Shown one piece after another: positions 36,001 to 44,148 of a stretch of 64,000 bases of DNA (position 1 is the stretch's first letter; each line of letters begins with the position of its first letter). Origin of the DNA: JAWKWH01 sp963669415 (lineage in GTDB: Bacteria; Pseudomonadota; Alphaproteobacteria; Rhizobiales; Rhizobiaceae); NCBI GenBank assembly GCA_963669415.2, contig CAXXPS010000002.1, positions 2,170,001 to 2,234,000 of the forward strand, in the 5' to 3' direction. Under the pieces are notes generated by a model. The model worked only from the letters and a program-made list of their open reading frames with translations. It did not search any database and was not told the DNA's origin. The position numbers and the translations under genes were made by a program.

Positions 36001-36471
36001 ACGGAAGAATACGGACCGGTCAGCAATCTGCCGACTCCGGTCTATTTCTACGGCATGAAGCCGGAAGACGAAGTGTTCGTGGACATAGAGCGCGGCAAAA
36101 CTCTGGTCATACGGTGCCTTGCTATCGGTGACACGGACGAAAAGGGAATGGTCACCGTGTTCTTCGAGCTGAATGGCCAGCCGCGGCGTGTCAAGGTGCC
36201 GGATCGTGCGCATGGCGCAGGTGGTAGCCGTGCCCGACCCAAAGCAGATGCGGGCAATGAAAACCATGTCGGCGCACCGATGCCGGGTGTTGTTTCCACT
36301 CTGGCCGTTGCCAAGGGCCAGCCGGTCAACGCCGGCGACGTGCTGCTGTCGATCGAGGCGATGAAAATGGAAACCGCCTTGCATGCCGAACGTGACGGTG
36401 TGATTGCCGATGTGCATGTAAGCGCAGGCGACCAGATTGACGCCAAGGATTTGCTGGTGGTTTATGAGTGA
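33019..36471 (+). CDS. pyc: Pyruvate carboxylase
   Basis: Biotin enzyme that makes oxaloacetate from pyruvate, bicarbonate and ATP; 1150 residues, the normal single-chain length. Order: biotin carboxylase domain (1-450, with KILVANRSEIAIRVFRAANELG and EVNPRIQVEHTVTEEVTG), carboxyltransferase (about 530-850, with ITDTTMRDGHQSLLATR and metal ligands in HFHTHDTSG), and the C-terminal biotinyl domain with Lys1116 in AMKMET. ATG at 33019 gives the usual N-terminus; GTG at 33001 would add six residues. Neither has a good ribosome site. It replenishes the citric acid cycle. The MFS gene start lies inside its last codons. Confidence 0.97.
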   Translation: MQKILVANRSEIAIRVFRAANELGLKTVAIWAEEDKYSLHRFKADESYQIGRGPHLAREMGPIESYLSIDEVIRVAKTSGADAIHPGYGLLSESPEFAEACAANGITFIGPSPDTMRRLGNKVAARNLAMETGVPVVPATDPLPDDMEKVQAMAAAIGYPLMLKASWGGGGRGMRVIRAAEDLEREVTEAKREAKAAFGKDEVYLEKLVERARHVEVQILGDTHGNVVHLYERDCSIQRRNQKVVERAPAPYLNNQQRAELASYGLTLARETNYVGAGTIEFLMDADTGAFYFIEVNPRIQVEHTVTEEVTGIDIVKAQIHILDGEAIGSAASGVPAQEDIRLNGHALQCRITTEDPEQNFIPDYGRITAYRGATGFGIRLDGGTAYSGAVITRFYDPLLEKVTAWAPTPSEAIARMDRALREFRIRGVATNLTFLEAIIGHEKFADNSYTTKFIDNTPELFEQVKRQDRATKLLNYLADVSVNGHPEARGRPKPAADAAAPHIPFFHGDIPDGTKQRLDADGPEKFAEWMRGHDKVLITDTTMRDGHQSLLATRMRTFDIARIAGTYARALPSLLSLECWGGATFDVAMRFLTEDPWERLSLIREKAPNILLQMLLRGANGVGYTNYPDNVVKHFVRQAAEGGIDLFRVFDCLNWVDNMRVSMDAVIEERKLCEATICYTGDFQNPDRAKYDLKYYTALARELEAAGAHIIAVKDMAGLLKPAAAKVLFKALREETSLPIHFHTHDTSGISAATVLAAVDAGVDAVDAAMDALSGNTSQPCLGSIVEALAGSERDPGLDPEWIRRISFYWEAVRNQYAAFESDLKGPASEVYLHEMPGGQFTNLKEQARSLGLETRWHEVAQAYSDANRMFGDIVKVTPSSKVVGDMALMMVSQDLAVADVEDPQKDIAFPDSVVSMMHGDLGQPPGGWPKSLQEKVLKDREPIIVRPGSLLEDADLGAGRTEIEGRLERSISQAEFASWLMYPKVFTDYALATEEYGPVSNLPTPVYFYGMKPEDEVFVDIERGKTLVIRCLAIGDTDEKGMVTVFFELNGQPRRVKVPDRAHGAGGSRARPKADAGNENHVGAPMPGVVSTLAVAKGQPVNAGDVLLSIEAMKMETALHAERDGVIADVHVSAGDQIDAKDLLVVYE

Positions 36472-37621
36472 TCCCGCCCGCGCCGCGCGCCTTGGGCGTT
36501 ACGCGGTTGCGGGCCTGTTTTTCCTCAATGGCTACGTTATCGGCAACTGGGCTCCGAAAATACCGGAGACGGCACAACGGCTGGCGATCACGGAATCGCA
36601 GATTGGTATCATTCTGTTTGCCTTCGGTCTCGGCGCAATAGTCGGCCTGCCGTTGGCCGGCGTGTACATTTCACGCAATGGTTCGCGCTTTCTAAGCCTG
36701 TTCGGTGCGTTTTTGTCTTCCTTCATACTGCTGGCGCTCAGCCTTGTGCCGAGCTTTGAGACCGCGATCGTCGTCGGTTTCTGCTTTGGCTTGTTTCTCG
36801 GCGGCATGGATGTGGCGATGAACGCCAACGCGGTCAGCGTGGAAAAGGCGCTGGCTCGGCCGATCATGTCATCATCGCATGGTTGCTGGTCGTTTGGCGG
36901 GTTGTTCGGTGCGGCGACGGGCGGTTGGCTGATCGTCAATATAGGGCCGACGGGCCAAGCTATCTGGGTTACCGTCGCCGGTTTGGCGATCTGGACTGCG
37001 TGTTTTTTCACGACCATAGAGGATCGTGGCGATGAACCGGAAGGTAGCGGCCGGAAATTCAGGCTACCACGCCAGGCGCTCGTCTACGTCGTTGGTTTCG
37101 TGGCGCTGATGGCCATGGTGCCGGAGGGCTCAGTTCTGGATTGGGCAGCGCTTTATCTGATTCAGGAGCGCGGCGCCGATATTGCCACATCGGGATTAGC
37201 CTTTGCCGCCTTTTCGCTGTCGATGGCGATCATGCGATTTTTCGGCGATGGGCTCAGGACCCGGTTCGGCCCTGTGGCGCTGCTCCGTCTGTCGGCGGTG
37301 GTGGCGGGTATTGGCATGTTTGCAGCTGCGCTGGCGCCGCAACCGTGGCTGGTGATTATCAGCTTCTGCATCTCGGGTTTCGGCATGGCCAACCTGGTAC
37401 CGATTGCGCTGTCGACGGCTGGCAACCTGCCGGGTCTTAAACAGGGTGTAGGCCTGTCAATCGTCACCACGCTTGCCTATTCCGGCTACATTTTTGTGCC
37501 AACGATCATCGGTTTTATCGCGGAACATACCGGATTTGTCCCGGTCTATATCGGATTGGCGTCGTTGTTTGTGATCGTCTTCTTGCTGGCGAACATAACC
37601 AGACATGCAGGTGGCGATTGA
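36464..37621 (+). CDS. MFS transporter
   Basis: Major facilitator superfamily protein, 385 residues with about twelve membrane helices. Helix 1 is AGLFFLNGYVIGNWAPKIPE, followed by the loop with ISRNGSRF, a weak form of the MFS motif after helix 2. The family level is YbjJ-like, and the substrate is unknown. ATG at 36464 overlaps the end of pyc by 8 bases, so the gene is translated with pyc and may share its control. A role in export or uptake of a carboxylate would fit but is inference. Confidence 0.88.
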   Translation: MSDPARAARLGRYAVAGLFFLNGYVIGNWAPKIPETAQRLAITESQIGIILFAFGLGAIVGLPLAGVYISRNGSRFLSLFGAFLSSFILLALSLVPSFETAIVVGFCFGLFLGGMDVAMNANAVSVEKALARPIMSSSHGCWSFGGLFGAATGGWLIVNIGPTGQAIWVTVAGLAIWTACFFTTIEDRGDEPEGSGRKFRLPRQALVYVVGFVALMAMVPEGSVLDWAALYLIQERGADIATSGLAFAAFSLSMAIMRFFGDGLRTRFGPVALLRLSAVVAGIGMFAAALAPQPWLVIISFCISGFGMANLVPIALSTAGNLPGLKQGVGLSIVTTLAYSGYIFVPTIIGFIAEHTGFVPVYIGLASLFVIVFLLANITRHAGGD

Positions 37622-37671
37622 CACCTGCAATGCAGATCTTTTGATGACGCAGAAACTGCGTTTCAGTGATC

Positions 37672-38649
37672 TTAAGGATCAACCCTCTGGCTGGCGCTGC
37701 CGCCGCCGCGGATGATCTTTTTCAGCAGACCGGGTTCGGATTTCTGCTCGGCTTTCACCGCTGTGGTGGCTTGCGATGCGGCAGTGACCGTACCGGGGAA
37801 GCGGATATAGGTGCGATAAATATAACCAAGTTTGCCGTCATACACCGCGCGGCACCAATGCTGGCATGACCGGTCCGAACGGATTTCCGCGTCCTTCGGC
37901 ACCACCATCAACTTGGCGGCATATTTATTGTTCTTCACCCGCATATTCACCCATCTGGTGGCGCGCGCCGGTACCAAGTCGGAGGTGTTGAATGACGGCG
38001 CCGAAATTCCGGCCGGGCGGATAGGCTCTTCCTCTACCTCTGCGGGCGCATAGGCTGAGGCCACGCCCGGGCTCATCTTTTCTTCGAGCGCGATGACATC
38101 ATCTTCGCTTTCGGCAACCTCGACATTCTTGAGCGCTGCGTTCAAGGCGGTAACCGCAGGGCTGTCTTCAGTCGCTTTACGGCGGTCCGATTTGCCGTTG
38201 GTCCAACGCGGATCATCAAGCCCAAGTGGCGCAGGTTGCGCGACCATGTCCGGATCGATCTTGATGACCTTCACCTTCACCGGTTCCGGCATCATAGCCG
38301 TTGCCGAGGCCAGTTCGATCGGCTTCTCCTCGGGCTTTGGCTTTTCTGCTTCTACAGCCTTTGCAGGTTCCGTCTTGTCGCCGGGTTTAGTCGCCGCATC
38401 GGCAATCTTGACAACCGCATTGGCGCTGGCCGATCCACCCGCGTCCTGCGACGCGACCTGGGTTTCAGCGGGCTTCTCGCCCGAACTCAAAAGTGCGAAT
38501 GCTGCCGCGCCCCCACACAGCGCGGAAGTCGCCGCCACAGCCACAATGATCAGGCCGGTGCGTTTCTTCTTGGGCGGACGAATCCGCAAATCCTGTAACG
38601 TGTATGGGTATTGACTGGCCGGTGCCGATGTCACGAAATACTTAGACAT
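37672..38649 (-). CDS. Membrane-anchored protein with a C-terminal SH3-like domain
   Basis: A 325-residue protein. About 35 cytoplasmic residues with the basic cluster PPKKKR precede a single membrane helix (TGLIIVAVAATSALCGGAAAFALL). A long low-complexity region rich in Ala, Pro, Lys and Glu (to about 225) follows, then a bacterial SH3-like domain (about 240-300) with RATRWVNMRVKNNKYAAKLMVVPKDAEI and GKLGYIYRTYI. Two cysteines in SDRSCQHWCRAVYD are probably oxidised in the periplasm. The start has GGGGAG 5 bases upstream; the frame extends further upstream but without support. SH3-like domains often bind cell-wall peptides; the function here is unknown. Confidence 0.82.
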   Translation of the reverse strand: MSKYFVTSAPASQYPYTLQDLRIRPPKKKRTGLIIVAVAATSALCGGAAAFALLSSGEKPAETQVASQDAGGSASANAVVKIADAATKPGDKTEPAKAVEAEKPKPEEKPIELASATAMMPEPVKVKVIKIDPDMVAQPAPLGLDDPRWTNGKSDRRKATEDSPAVTALNAALKNVEVAESEDDVIALEEKMSPGVASAYAPAEVEEEPIRPAGISAPSFNTSDLVPARATRWVNMRVKNNKYAAKLMVVPKDAEIRSDRSCQHWCRAVYDGKLGYIYRTYIRFPGTVTAASQATTAVKAEQKSEPGLLKKIIRGGGSASQRVDP

Positions 38650-38873
38650 GGTGTCTCCCCGGAGGCTTTGCCCCTTGTTTTGCCCCTCGCCCTCGCATGA
38701 CCGTTGCCGCACGGATGCAAATTCTATGACTAGCAGTGCCCATATAGGCACTCAACCTTTGGACTATAAGACGAAGAATGTGGCACTGGTTGGTCACATT
38801 TACGATTTTTTAAGCCTAATTTCGATGAAAACTGCCAATTTTGGTAAAAAGTGATCGTCAGCAGCCCGGACGG

Positions 38874-39761
38874 TCAGGAAAAGTCGAGATCACTCAACCT
38901 ATTTGCAAGGAAGTCGTAGGCGCGGCGCACACGCCTGCTCGTGCGCAGTTCCCGATGCGCGGCAAGCCACATTGGGATCGATCTCGTCGGCAACTCAGGC
39001 AGGATTCGCTCAACCCCTTTTATCTGGCGGGCGACAAAATTGGGCATGAAGCCAATCCCGGCCGCTGCCTCAATCAGCTTGGAGTGAACCACCTGTGCAT
39101 CGGTACGGATGGCAAAGGAGTGCCGGTCGACATCGTAACCAAGCTCTCGAATGCCATTGATCAGCAGATCGGTTCGGTCATAGCCGATAAGCACGTGCTC
39201 AAGCAGATCATCGGTCCTTGCCGGCCGGCCGTTCCCCTCCAGGTAGGTTGTTGCAGCGTAGCATCCAATCGATACATCATTGACCTTGCGGATCAGCAGC
39301 TCAGCCTGCGCGGGCTCGACCATGCGCACCGCAATGTCGGCATCGCGGATCAGCAGGTTTTGCACCTCGTTGGAACTGACCAGTTCGATTTCCAGTGCCG
39401 GTTCGGTCGACTTCAACTCTGCGATGATTGGCGGCAGGACATAGTGGGCCACTATTTCTGAAGCCGCTATGCGGATCGTGCCGGCGATCTCGCTCGACTG
39501 CCCGGTGGCGGTCAACGAGAAGGCAGCTGCTTCCCGTTCAAGTCCGAGCGCCTTTTCAAACAGCTCCCTTCCAGCCTCCGTCATTGCCATGCCACGGCGC
39601 TCGCGTTCGAACAGCGTTACGCGCAGTTGCGATTCCAGTTCCCCGACGTGCCGGCCAAGCGTAGGTTGGCTGATTCCGCTTGATCGCGCAGCGCCCGACA
39701 GACTGCCAGTTCGCGCTACAGCGAGGAAGCTTTTCACCAGATTCCAGTCGAAATGATTCAT
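38874..39761 (-). CDS. LysR family transcriptional regulator (next to epimerase gene)
   Basis: A 295-residue LysR protein starting MNHFDWNLVKSFLAVARTGSLSGAARSSGISQPTLGRHVGELE, a standard winged helix-turn-helix, with a full effector domain. It is divergent from a small ORF and an NAD-dependent epimerase gene. Palindromic sequences in the gap look like its operator. The target is therefore probably the epimerase operon, with self-repression. The effector is unknown. Confidence 0.9.
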   Translation of the reverse strand: MNHFDWNLVKSFLAVARTGSLSGAARSSGISQPTLGRHVGELESQLRVTLFERERRGMAMTEAGRELFEKALGLEREAAAFSLTATGQSSEIAGTIRIAASEIVAHYVLPPIIAELKSTEPALEIELVSSNEVQNLLIRDADIAVRMVEPAQAELLIRKVNDVSIGCYAATTYLEGNGRPARTDDLLEHVLIGYDRTDLLINGIRELGYDVDRHSFAIRTDAQVVHSKLIEAAAGIGFMPNFVARQIKGVERILPELPTRSIPMWLAAHRELRTSRRVRRAYDFLANRLSDLDFS

Positions 39762-39769
39762 CTCAATCC

Positions 39770-39820
39770 ATTCAATATTGAATAACTATAATGCAGAATC
39801 TCGGAATTTCAATTCAATAT
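39770..39820. promoter_or_regulatory. Candidate LysR operator
   Basis: ATTCAATATTGAAT at 39770-39783 is a perfect 14-bp palindrome. A second half copy, ATTCAATAT, lies at 39812-39820, about three helical turns away. LysR proteins commonly bind one strong and one weak site at this spacing in front of a divergent pair. The palindrome begins 9 bases upstream of the LysR start. Confidence 0.55.
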
Positions 39821-39861
39821 CTTTGGACTTAGATTGATCTCAATGACACGGAGACAGACCG

Positions 39862-40029
39862 ATGACACACAGAAATCCAGGACGCCCCGCGATATCCAAA
39901 ACCGTGGCGCGGACCTTTTTGGGTCTTGCATGGCATATGTTCGCGCTGACCCAGTGCGGTGACTTTTCCGGCGGAATTGTCCGGAGCCTCACATCAATAT
40001 TGACGAACGGAGAGAAGGAGTCGGCGTGA
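39862..40029 (+). CDS. 55-residue small protein coupled to the epimerase gene
   Basis: An ORF of 55 codons with GGAG about 9 bases before its ATG. Its TGA shares one base with the ATG of the epimerase gene (GTGATGA), which points to coupled translation. The peptide starts MTHRNPGRPAISKTVARTF and has a moderately hydrophobic middle (FLGLAWHMFALTQCG). I recognise no family. It may be a real small protein or a leader that helps start the next gene. Confidence 0.45.
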   Translation: MTHRNPGRPAISKTVARTFLGLAWHMFALTQCGDFSGGIVRSLTSILTNGEKESA

Positions 40030-40997
40030 TGAGCACGATGAAAGGAACGATTGCGATACTCGGAGCAGCAGGCCGGATCGGCGATGCGGCAGCGCGCGCC
40101 TTTTTGGAGGCGGGCTGGCGCGTCAAAGGCGTCGGCCGCAATGCGCGGCTTGGCCAGATGGCACCGGGTGTCGAACCTGTCCGGGCCGACGCTGCCGACA
40201 GAGATGCCCTAATTCGCGCATGCGATGGTGCAGACGTGATTTTGAATGCACTTAACCCGCAATATGACGAATGGGACGAAAAGGTCATCCCGATGGCGCG
40301 CAATGTTGCTGCCGCAGCGAAAGCTGTCGGCGCTTCGGTACTCATTCCCGGCAATGTTTATAATTTCGGTCACTCGATCTGTATGAACACGCGCGAGGAC
40401 GCGCCGCAGATACGCTCGACCCAGAAGGCCGGAATAAGGATCGAACTGGAAGGACTGTTCCGGCAACTGGCCAAAGAGAACGGCGTGCAGACGCTGATCT
40501 TGCGGGCGGGCGATTTTTACGGCGGGCGCAAACCGGGAAGCTGGCTTGACCTGATGATCCTGTCGAAGCTTCACAAGGGGGTAGTCACATGGCCCGGGCC
40601 ATGGGATCTGCCGCATTCATTTGCCTATCTGCCGGATCTCGGCAGGGCGTTCGTTCAATTAGCTGAAAATCGCCAAAAGCTACCAAGTTTTGACCGTTTT
40701 CATTTCGGCGGACATACGTTGACTGGCCAGGAAATGTTCCGGTTGACCGAACAGGTAACCGGTTGGAAGCTCAAAAAGGCTGGCGTGCCCTGGCCCGTAA
40801 TCCGTCTGATGGGCCTGTTCAAGCCGCTATACCGGGAAGTCGCCATCATGTCGTATCTGTGGCGTACCGCTCATTCGCTCGACGGGTCGAAATTCGACGA
40901 GTTGGCCGGATCTTTCGAGGCGACACCGCCGGCCGATGCAATCGGGCAGGCGATTGCCGACCTCGAACTTGATGGAAAATCCGCACTCGCGGCGTGA
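40029..40997 (+). CDS. NAD(P)-dependent epimerase/dehydratase-like protein
   Basis: An extended short-chain dehydrogenase-type Rossmann protein, 322 residues. The nucleotide site is ILGAAGRIGDAAARAFLEAGW (GxxGxxG, about 9-15). The usual YxxxK catalytic pair is not in its standard form: after GNVYNFG the protein continues to a TQKAGIRIELEG stretch, so it may be a reductase-like or non-catalytic member. The start at 40029 (or GTG at 40026) has GGAG about 10 bases upstream. It is controlled with the preceding small ORF and probably by the divergent LysR protein. It ends 2 bases before the convergent RND gene. Confidence 0.8.
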   Translation: MSTMKGTIAILGAAGRIGDAAARAFLEAGWRVKGVGRNARLGQMAPGVEPVRADAADRDALIRACDGADVILNALNPQYDEWDEKVIPMARNVAAAAKAVGASVLIPGNVYNFGHSICMNTREDAPQIRSTQKAGIRIELEGLFRQLAKENGVQTLILRAGDFYGGRKPGSWLDLMILSKLHKGVVTWPGPWDLPHSFAYLPDLGRAFVQLAENRQKLPSFDRFHFGGHTLTGQEMFRLTEQVTGWKLKKAGVPWPVIRLMGLFKPLYREVAIMSYLWRTAHSLDGSKFDELAGSFEATPPADAIGQAIADLELDGKSALAA

Positions 40998-40999
40998 GA

Positions 41000-43900
41000 T
41001 TATTCTGCCGGTGCCGGATCCGGGCTATCCGTGTCCGGTTCTTCTGATTTCTTCCGCCGGAAGCGGTTGAAGAAGGCCGTCACTTTGGAGTCGTTCGACC
41101 GCGTCACAATCATCAGCAGTGACGGCGTGACGATGAGGGTCAGAACGGTCGAGAAAGCCAAGCCAAAAACGATCGCGCTCGATAACGAAATCCACCACTG
41201 GGTAGAAGGCGCTCCGATGGTGGTTTCGTGGTTCAGCAATTCGAGATTGAAGCCAAAGGCAATCGGAAATACGCCGAGGATTGCCGTTACCGCCGTGAGC
41301 ACCACCGGACGGGCACGTTCGCGGCAGGTCTGCAGAACCGCGTCGAGCTTGTCCATGCCTTCTTGGCGCAATCGGTCATAGGTGTCGATCAGTACGATGT
41401 TGTTGTTCACCACGACACCGGCCAATGCGATAATGCCGATACCGGTCATGACCACGCCGAAGGGCTGGCCCATGATCATCAGACCTAGAAGGACCCCGAT
41501 GGTTGACATGACGACCGCCGACAGGACCAGGGCGACCGAAATGAACTTGTTGAGCAGCGCCAGCAGCACAACGAATATCAGGAATACGGCGGCTCCAAAG
41601 GCCTTGGAAAGGAACTCGCCGGCCGCCTTCTGCTCCTCGTCTTCACCGGCCAGTTTCCAGCGCACTCCCTTGGTTTCGAGATCCATTTTCTCCAGGTTTT
41701 CAGTGACGACCCTGCGCACACCGTCGGCCTGAATGCCCTCGGCGATATTCGATTCGACCGTAATCGTCCGCACCCCATCGATGCGGTTCAAGATGCCGGT
41801 CCGATGCGCCGGTTCACGCGTGACAAAATTGGATATTGGCACCGCGCCCACTGCAGTCTCGATGCGCAGTTGATCGAGGGTCGCAAGCGTGCGCCTGTCC
41901 TCGGGAAGACGCAGGCGGATATCAACAGCGTCATCAACTCCCGCAGGGCGGTAGTCCGACAATTTCAAGCCGGTCGTCACCAGCTGCACCACTGTCCCGA
42001 CCGAGCCGGCACCAATGCCGTACCGAGCGGCCTTGGTGCGGTCGACTTTCAGCTCCCAGTCGACGCCGGGCGGTGGCAAGCCATCGGTAATATCGATGGC
42101 GCCGGGAACGCTTTTCAGCATTGAGGCGACGTTGCGGGCGACATCTTCAAGGCCGTCAGGATCGGGAGCCGAAAGGCGAATCTGCACGGCCTTGCCCGTC
42201 GGCGGGCCTGCCTGCGGCACCTGCACTTCCACTTCCGCACCCGGAATGCCACGCATGACAACACGAAGGTCGTCGAGAATTTCACCTGCCGCTTTGCGTT
42301 CGCGCCAATCGACGAATTCATATTGGATAACACCGACAACATCTTCGGCGAGCTGCACGCCCCCGCCCTCCACCTGGCCGACCCGCGTGTAGACCGTTTT
42401 GACACCGGGCCAGCCGAGAATGCGGCTTTCGGCCTGACGTACCAGCGCGTCCTGCTCTTCAAGTGAAAGGTTGCCGCGGGCATGGACATATAGCAGGCCA
42501 TATTCCGGTTCGACATCCGGGAAGAACTCCACGCCCTTGCCGTAAGTGCCGTAGGCGAACGGGACGGCGATGAGCGTTGCCAAGGTGAATGCGACAACAA
42601 TGAACGGATGCCGGACTGCACTGCGGGCAAACCGCATGTAGAGTCCGTCCTTGTGCTCGGTCTCCACATGGGGTTTCGCAATCAAGGCGCCTATCGCGGG
42701 TACGAAAATCAGCGCGTAGAACAGCGACGACGACAGGGTGACGATCAATGTGATCGGCATGAACTTCATGAATTCGCCGACAATTCCCGGCCAGAAGAGA
42801 AGCGGCGAAAAGGCTGCCACGCGCGTCGCTGTTGCGGCGATAACCGGACCCGACATGCGCTTTGCCGCGAGCGCAAATGCAGCCTTTTTCTCCATGCCTT
42901 CGCTCATCCGGCGTTCGGCGAACTCGGTCACGATGATTGCATCGTCAACGAGCATGCCAACCGCGAGGATGAGTGAGAACAGGACAACGATATTCACCGT
43001 ATAGCCGGCAAGAGACAGCCACAGGATGCCCATCAGGAAGGAGGCGGGGATTGCCAGGCCAATCAGGGTGGAGGCACGGCCCGACAGTGCGTAGAGAATG
43101 ACGACGAAGACCAGGATGACTGCTGTCAGAACACTGTTTTCCAGATCACCGAGCAACTGGCGAATAACGGTCGATTTGTCCTGGCTGTAGGAAACGGCGG
43201 CACCTTCGGGCAGCAGCGTCACAAATTCGTCGGCGACGCGTTTGACCTCATCGACGGTCTCAACGAGATTGGCGCCTGTGCGCTTCGAGACCTCAATAGC
43301 AATGGCCGGACGACCATCGAGCCTGGTGATCGTTTCGGCGTCCTTGAAAGTTGAGCGGATGGTTGCCAGGTCGCGCGCGCGGACTACTGCGTTCGGCCCG
43401 GCAACGACCGGCAGGTTGGCGACATCTTCGACAGTCTCGATCAAGGAAGGAACCTTGACCGAATATCGGCCCTCGGTGCCTTCGATCTGACCCGCCGCCA
43501 CCAGGCTGTTGTTGGCGCCAACCCCTTGGATTAATTGGCCGAGTTGCAGACCGTATGACGAGAGCTTGACCGGGTCGATCACCACTTCAACCAGATCGTC
43601 GCGGGCTCCAGCAAGCTTGGCGTCCAGGACGCCGGTAATCTCCTCAATACGGTCGCGCAGTTCCCGCGCTGCCGTGGTCAGGATGCGCTCAGGTACGTTA
43701 CCCGAGAGCGTGACCACCAAAACCGGAAACTCGGAAATATTGACCTCGTTGACGGTCGGTTCGTCTGCACCCTGCGGCAGGTCCGGCTTGGCGTCATTGA
43801 CCTTATTGCGCACATCATCGAGCGCCTTATCGAGGTCGGCGCCGGCCTGAAATTCGACTACGACATTACCGCCGCCCTGATAGGCGGTTGAACGCATTTC

Positions 43901-44137
43901 CTTGATTCCGGCGATCGACTTGATCCGCGTTTCCATCGGCCTAAGCAACAGCCGTTCGGAATCCTCAGGTGAAATGCCTTGGTAGCCGAGGCTGACGTAC
44001 ACGATTGGGATCTGGATGTCCGGCTCGGCTTCTTTCGGAATTGACTGATAGGCCAGCGCTCCCGCCAGCAGAAAAAACAGCAGGACCGAGATGGTCAGCC
44101 GGGATTGACGAATGGCGATGTCGACTATGCTGCCCAT
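41000..44137 (-). CDS. RND efflux transporter permease subunit
   Basis: Inner-membrane resistance-nodulation-division pump, 1045 residues, with the expected layout of one helix, a large periplasmic domain, six helices, a second periplasmic domain and five helices. Conserved positions include ILAVGMLVDDAIIVTEF with the proton-relay acidic residues near 390-405, and GIIALAGVVVNNNIVLIDTYDRLRQEG in the C-terminal half. It belongs to the AcrB/HAE-1-like group by this pattern. The substrate is unknown. It follows its adaptor gene by 11 bases. No TolC-like outer-membrane gene is nearby, so it probably uses a channel encoded elsewhere. Confidence 0.94.
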   Translation of the reverse strand: MGSIVDIAIRQSRLTISVLLFFLLAGALAYQSIPKEAEPDIQIPIVYVSLGYQGISPEDSERLLLRPMETRIKSIAGIKEMRSTAYQGGGNVVVEFQAGADLDKALDDVRNKVNDAKPDLPQGADEPTVNEVNISEFPVLVVTLSGNVPERILTTAARELRDRIEEITGVLDAKLAGARDDLVEVVIDPVKLSSYGLQLGQLIQGVGANNSLVAAGQIEGTEGRYSVKVPSLIETVEDVANLPVVAGPNAVVRARDLATIRSTFKDAETITRLDGRPAIAIEVSKRTGANLVETVDEVKRVADEFVTLLPEGAAVSYSQDKSTVIRQLLGDLENSVLTAVILVFVVILYALSGRASTLIGLAIPASFLMGILWLSLAGYTVNIVVLFSLILAVGMLVDDAIIVTEFAERRMSEGMEKKAAFALAAKRMSGPVIAATATRVAAFSPLLFWPGIVGEFMKFMPITLIVTLSSSLFYALIFVPAIGALIAKPHVETEHKDGLYMRFARSAVRHPFIVVAFTLATLIAVPFAYGTYGKGVEFFPDVEPEYGLLYVHARGNLSLEEQDALVRQAESRILGWPGVKTVYTRVGQVEGGGVQLAEDVVGVIQYEFVDWRERKAAGEILDDLRVVMRGIPGAEVEVQVPQAGPPTGKAVQIRLSAPDPDGLEDVARNVASMLKSVPGAIDITDGLPPPGVDWELKVDRTKAARYGIGAGSVGTVVQLVTTGLKLSDYRPAGVDDAVDIRLRLPEDRRTLATLDQLRIETAVGAVPISNFVTREPAHRTGILNRIDGVRTITVESNIAEGIQADGVRRVVTENLEKMDLETKGVRWKLAGEDEEQKAAGEFLSKAFGAAVFLIFVVLLALLNKFISVALVLSAVVMSTIGVLLGLMIMGQPFGVVMTGIGIIALAGVVVNNNIVLIDTYDRLRQEGMDKLDAVLQTCRERARPVVLTAVTAILGVFPIAFGFNLELLNHETTIGAPSTQWWISLSSAIVFGLAFSTVLTLIVTPSLLMIVTRSNDSKVTAFFNRFRRKKSEEPDTDSPDPAPAE

Positions 44138-44148
44138 TGGGGATCGCC

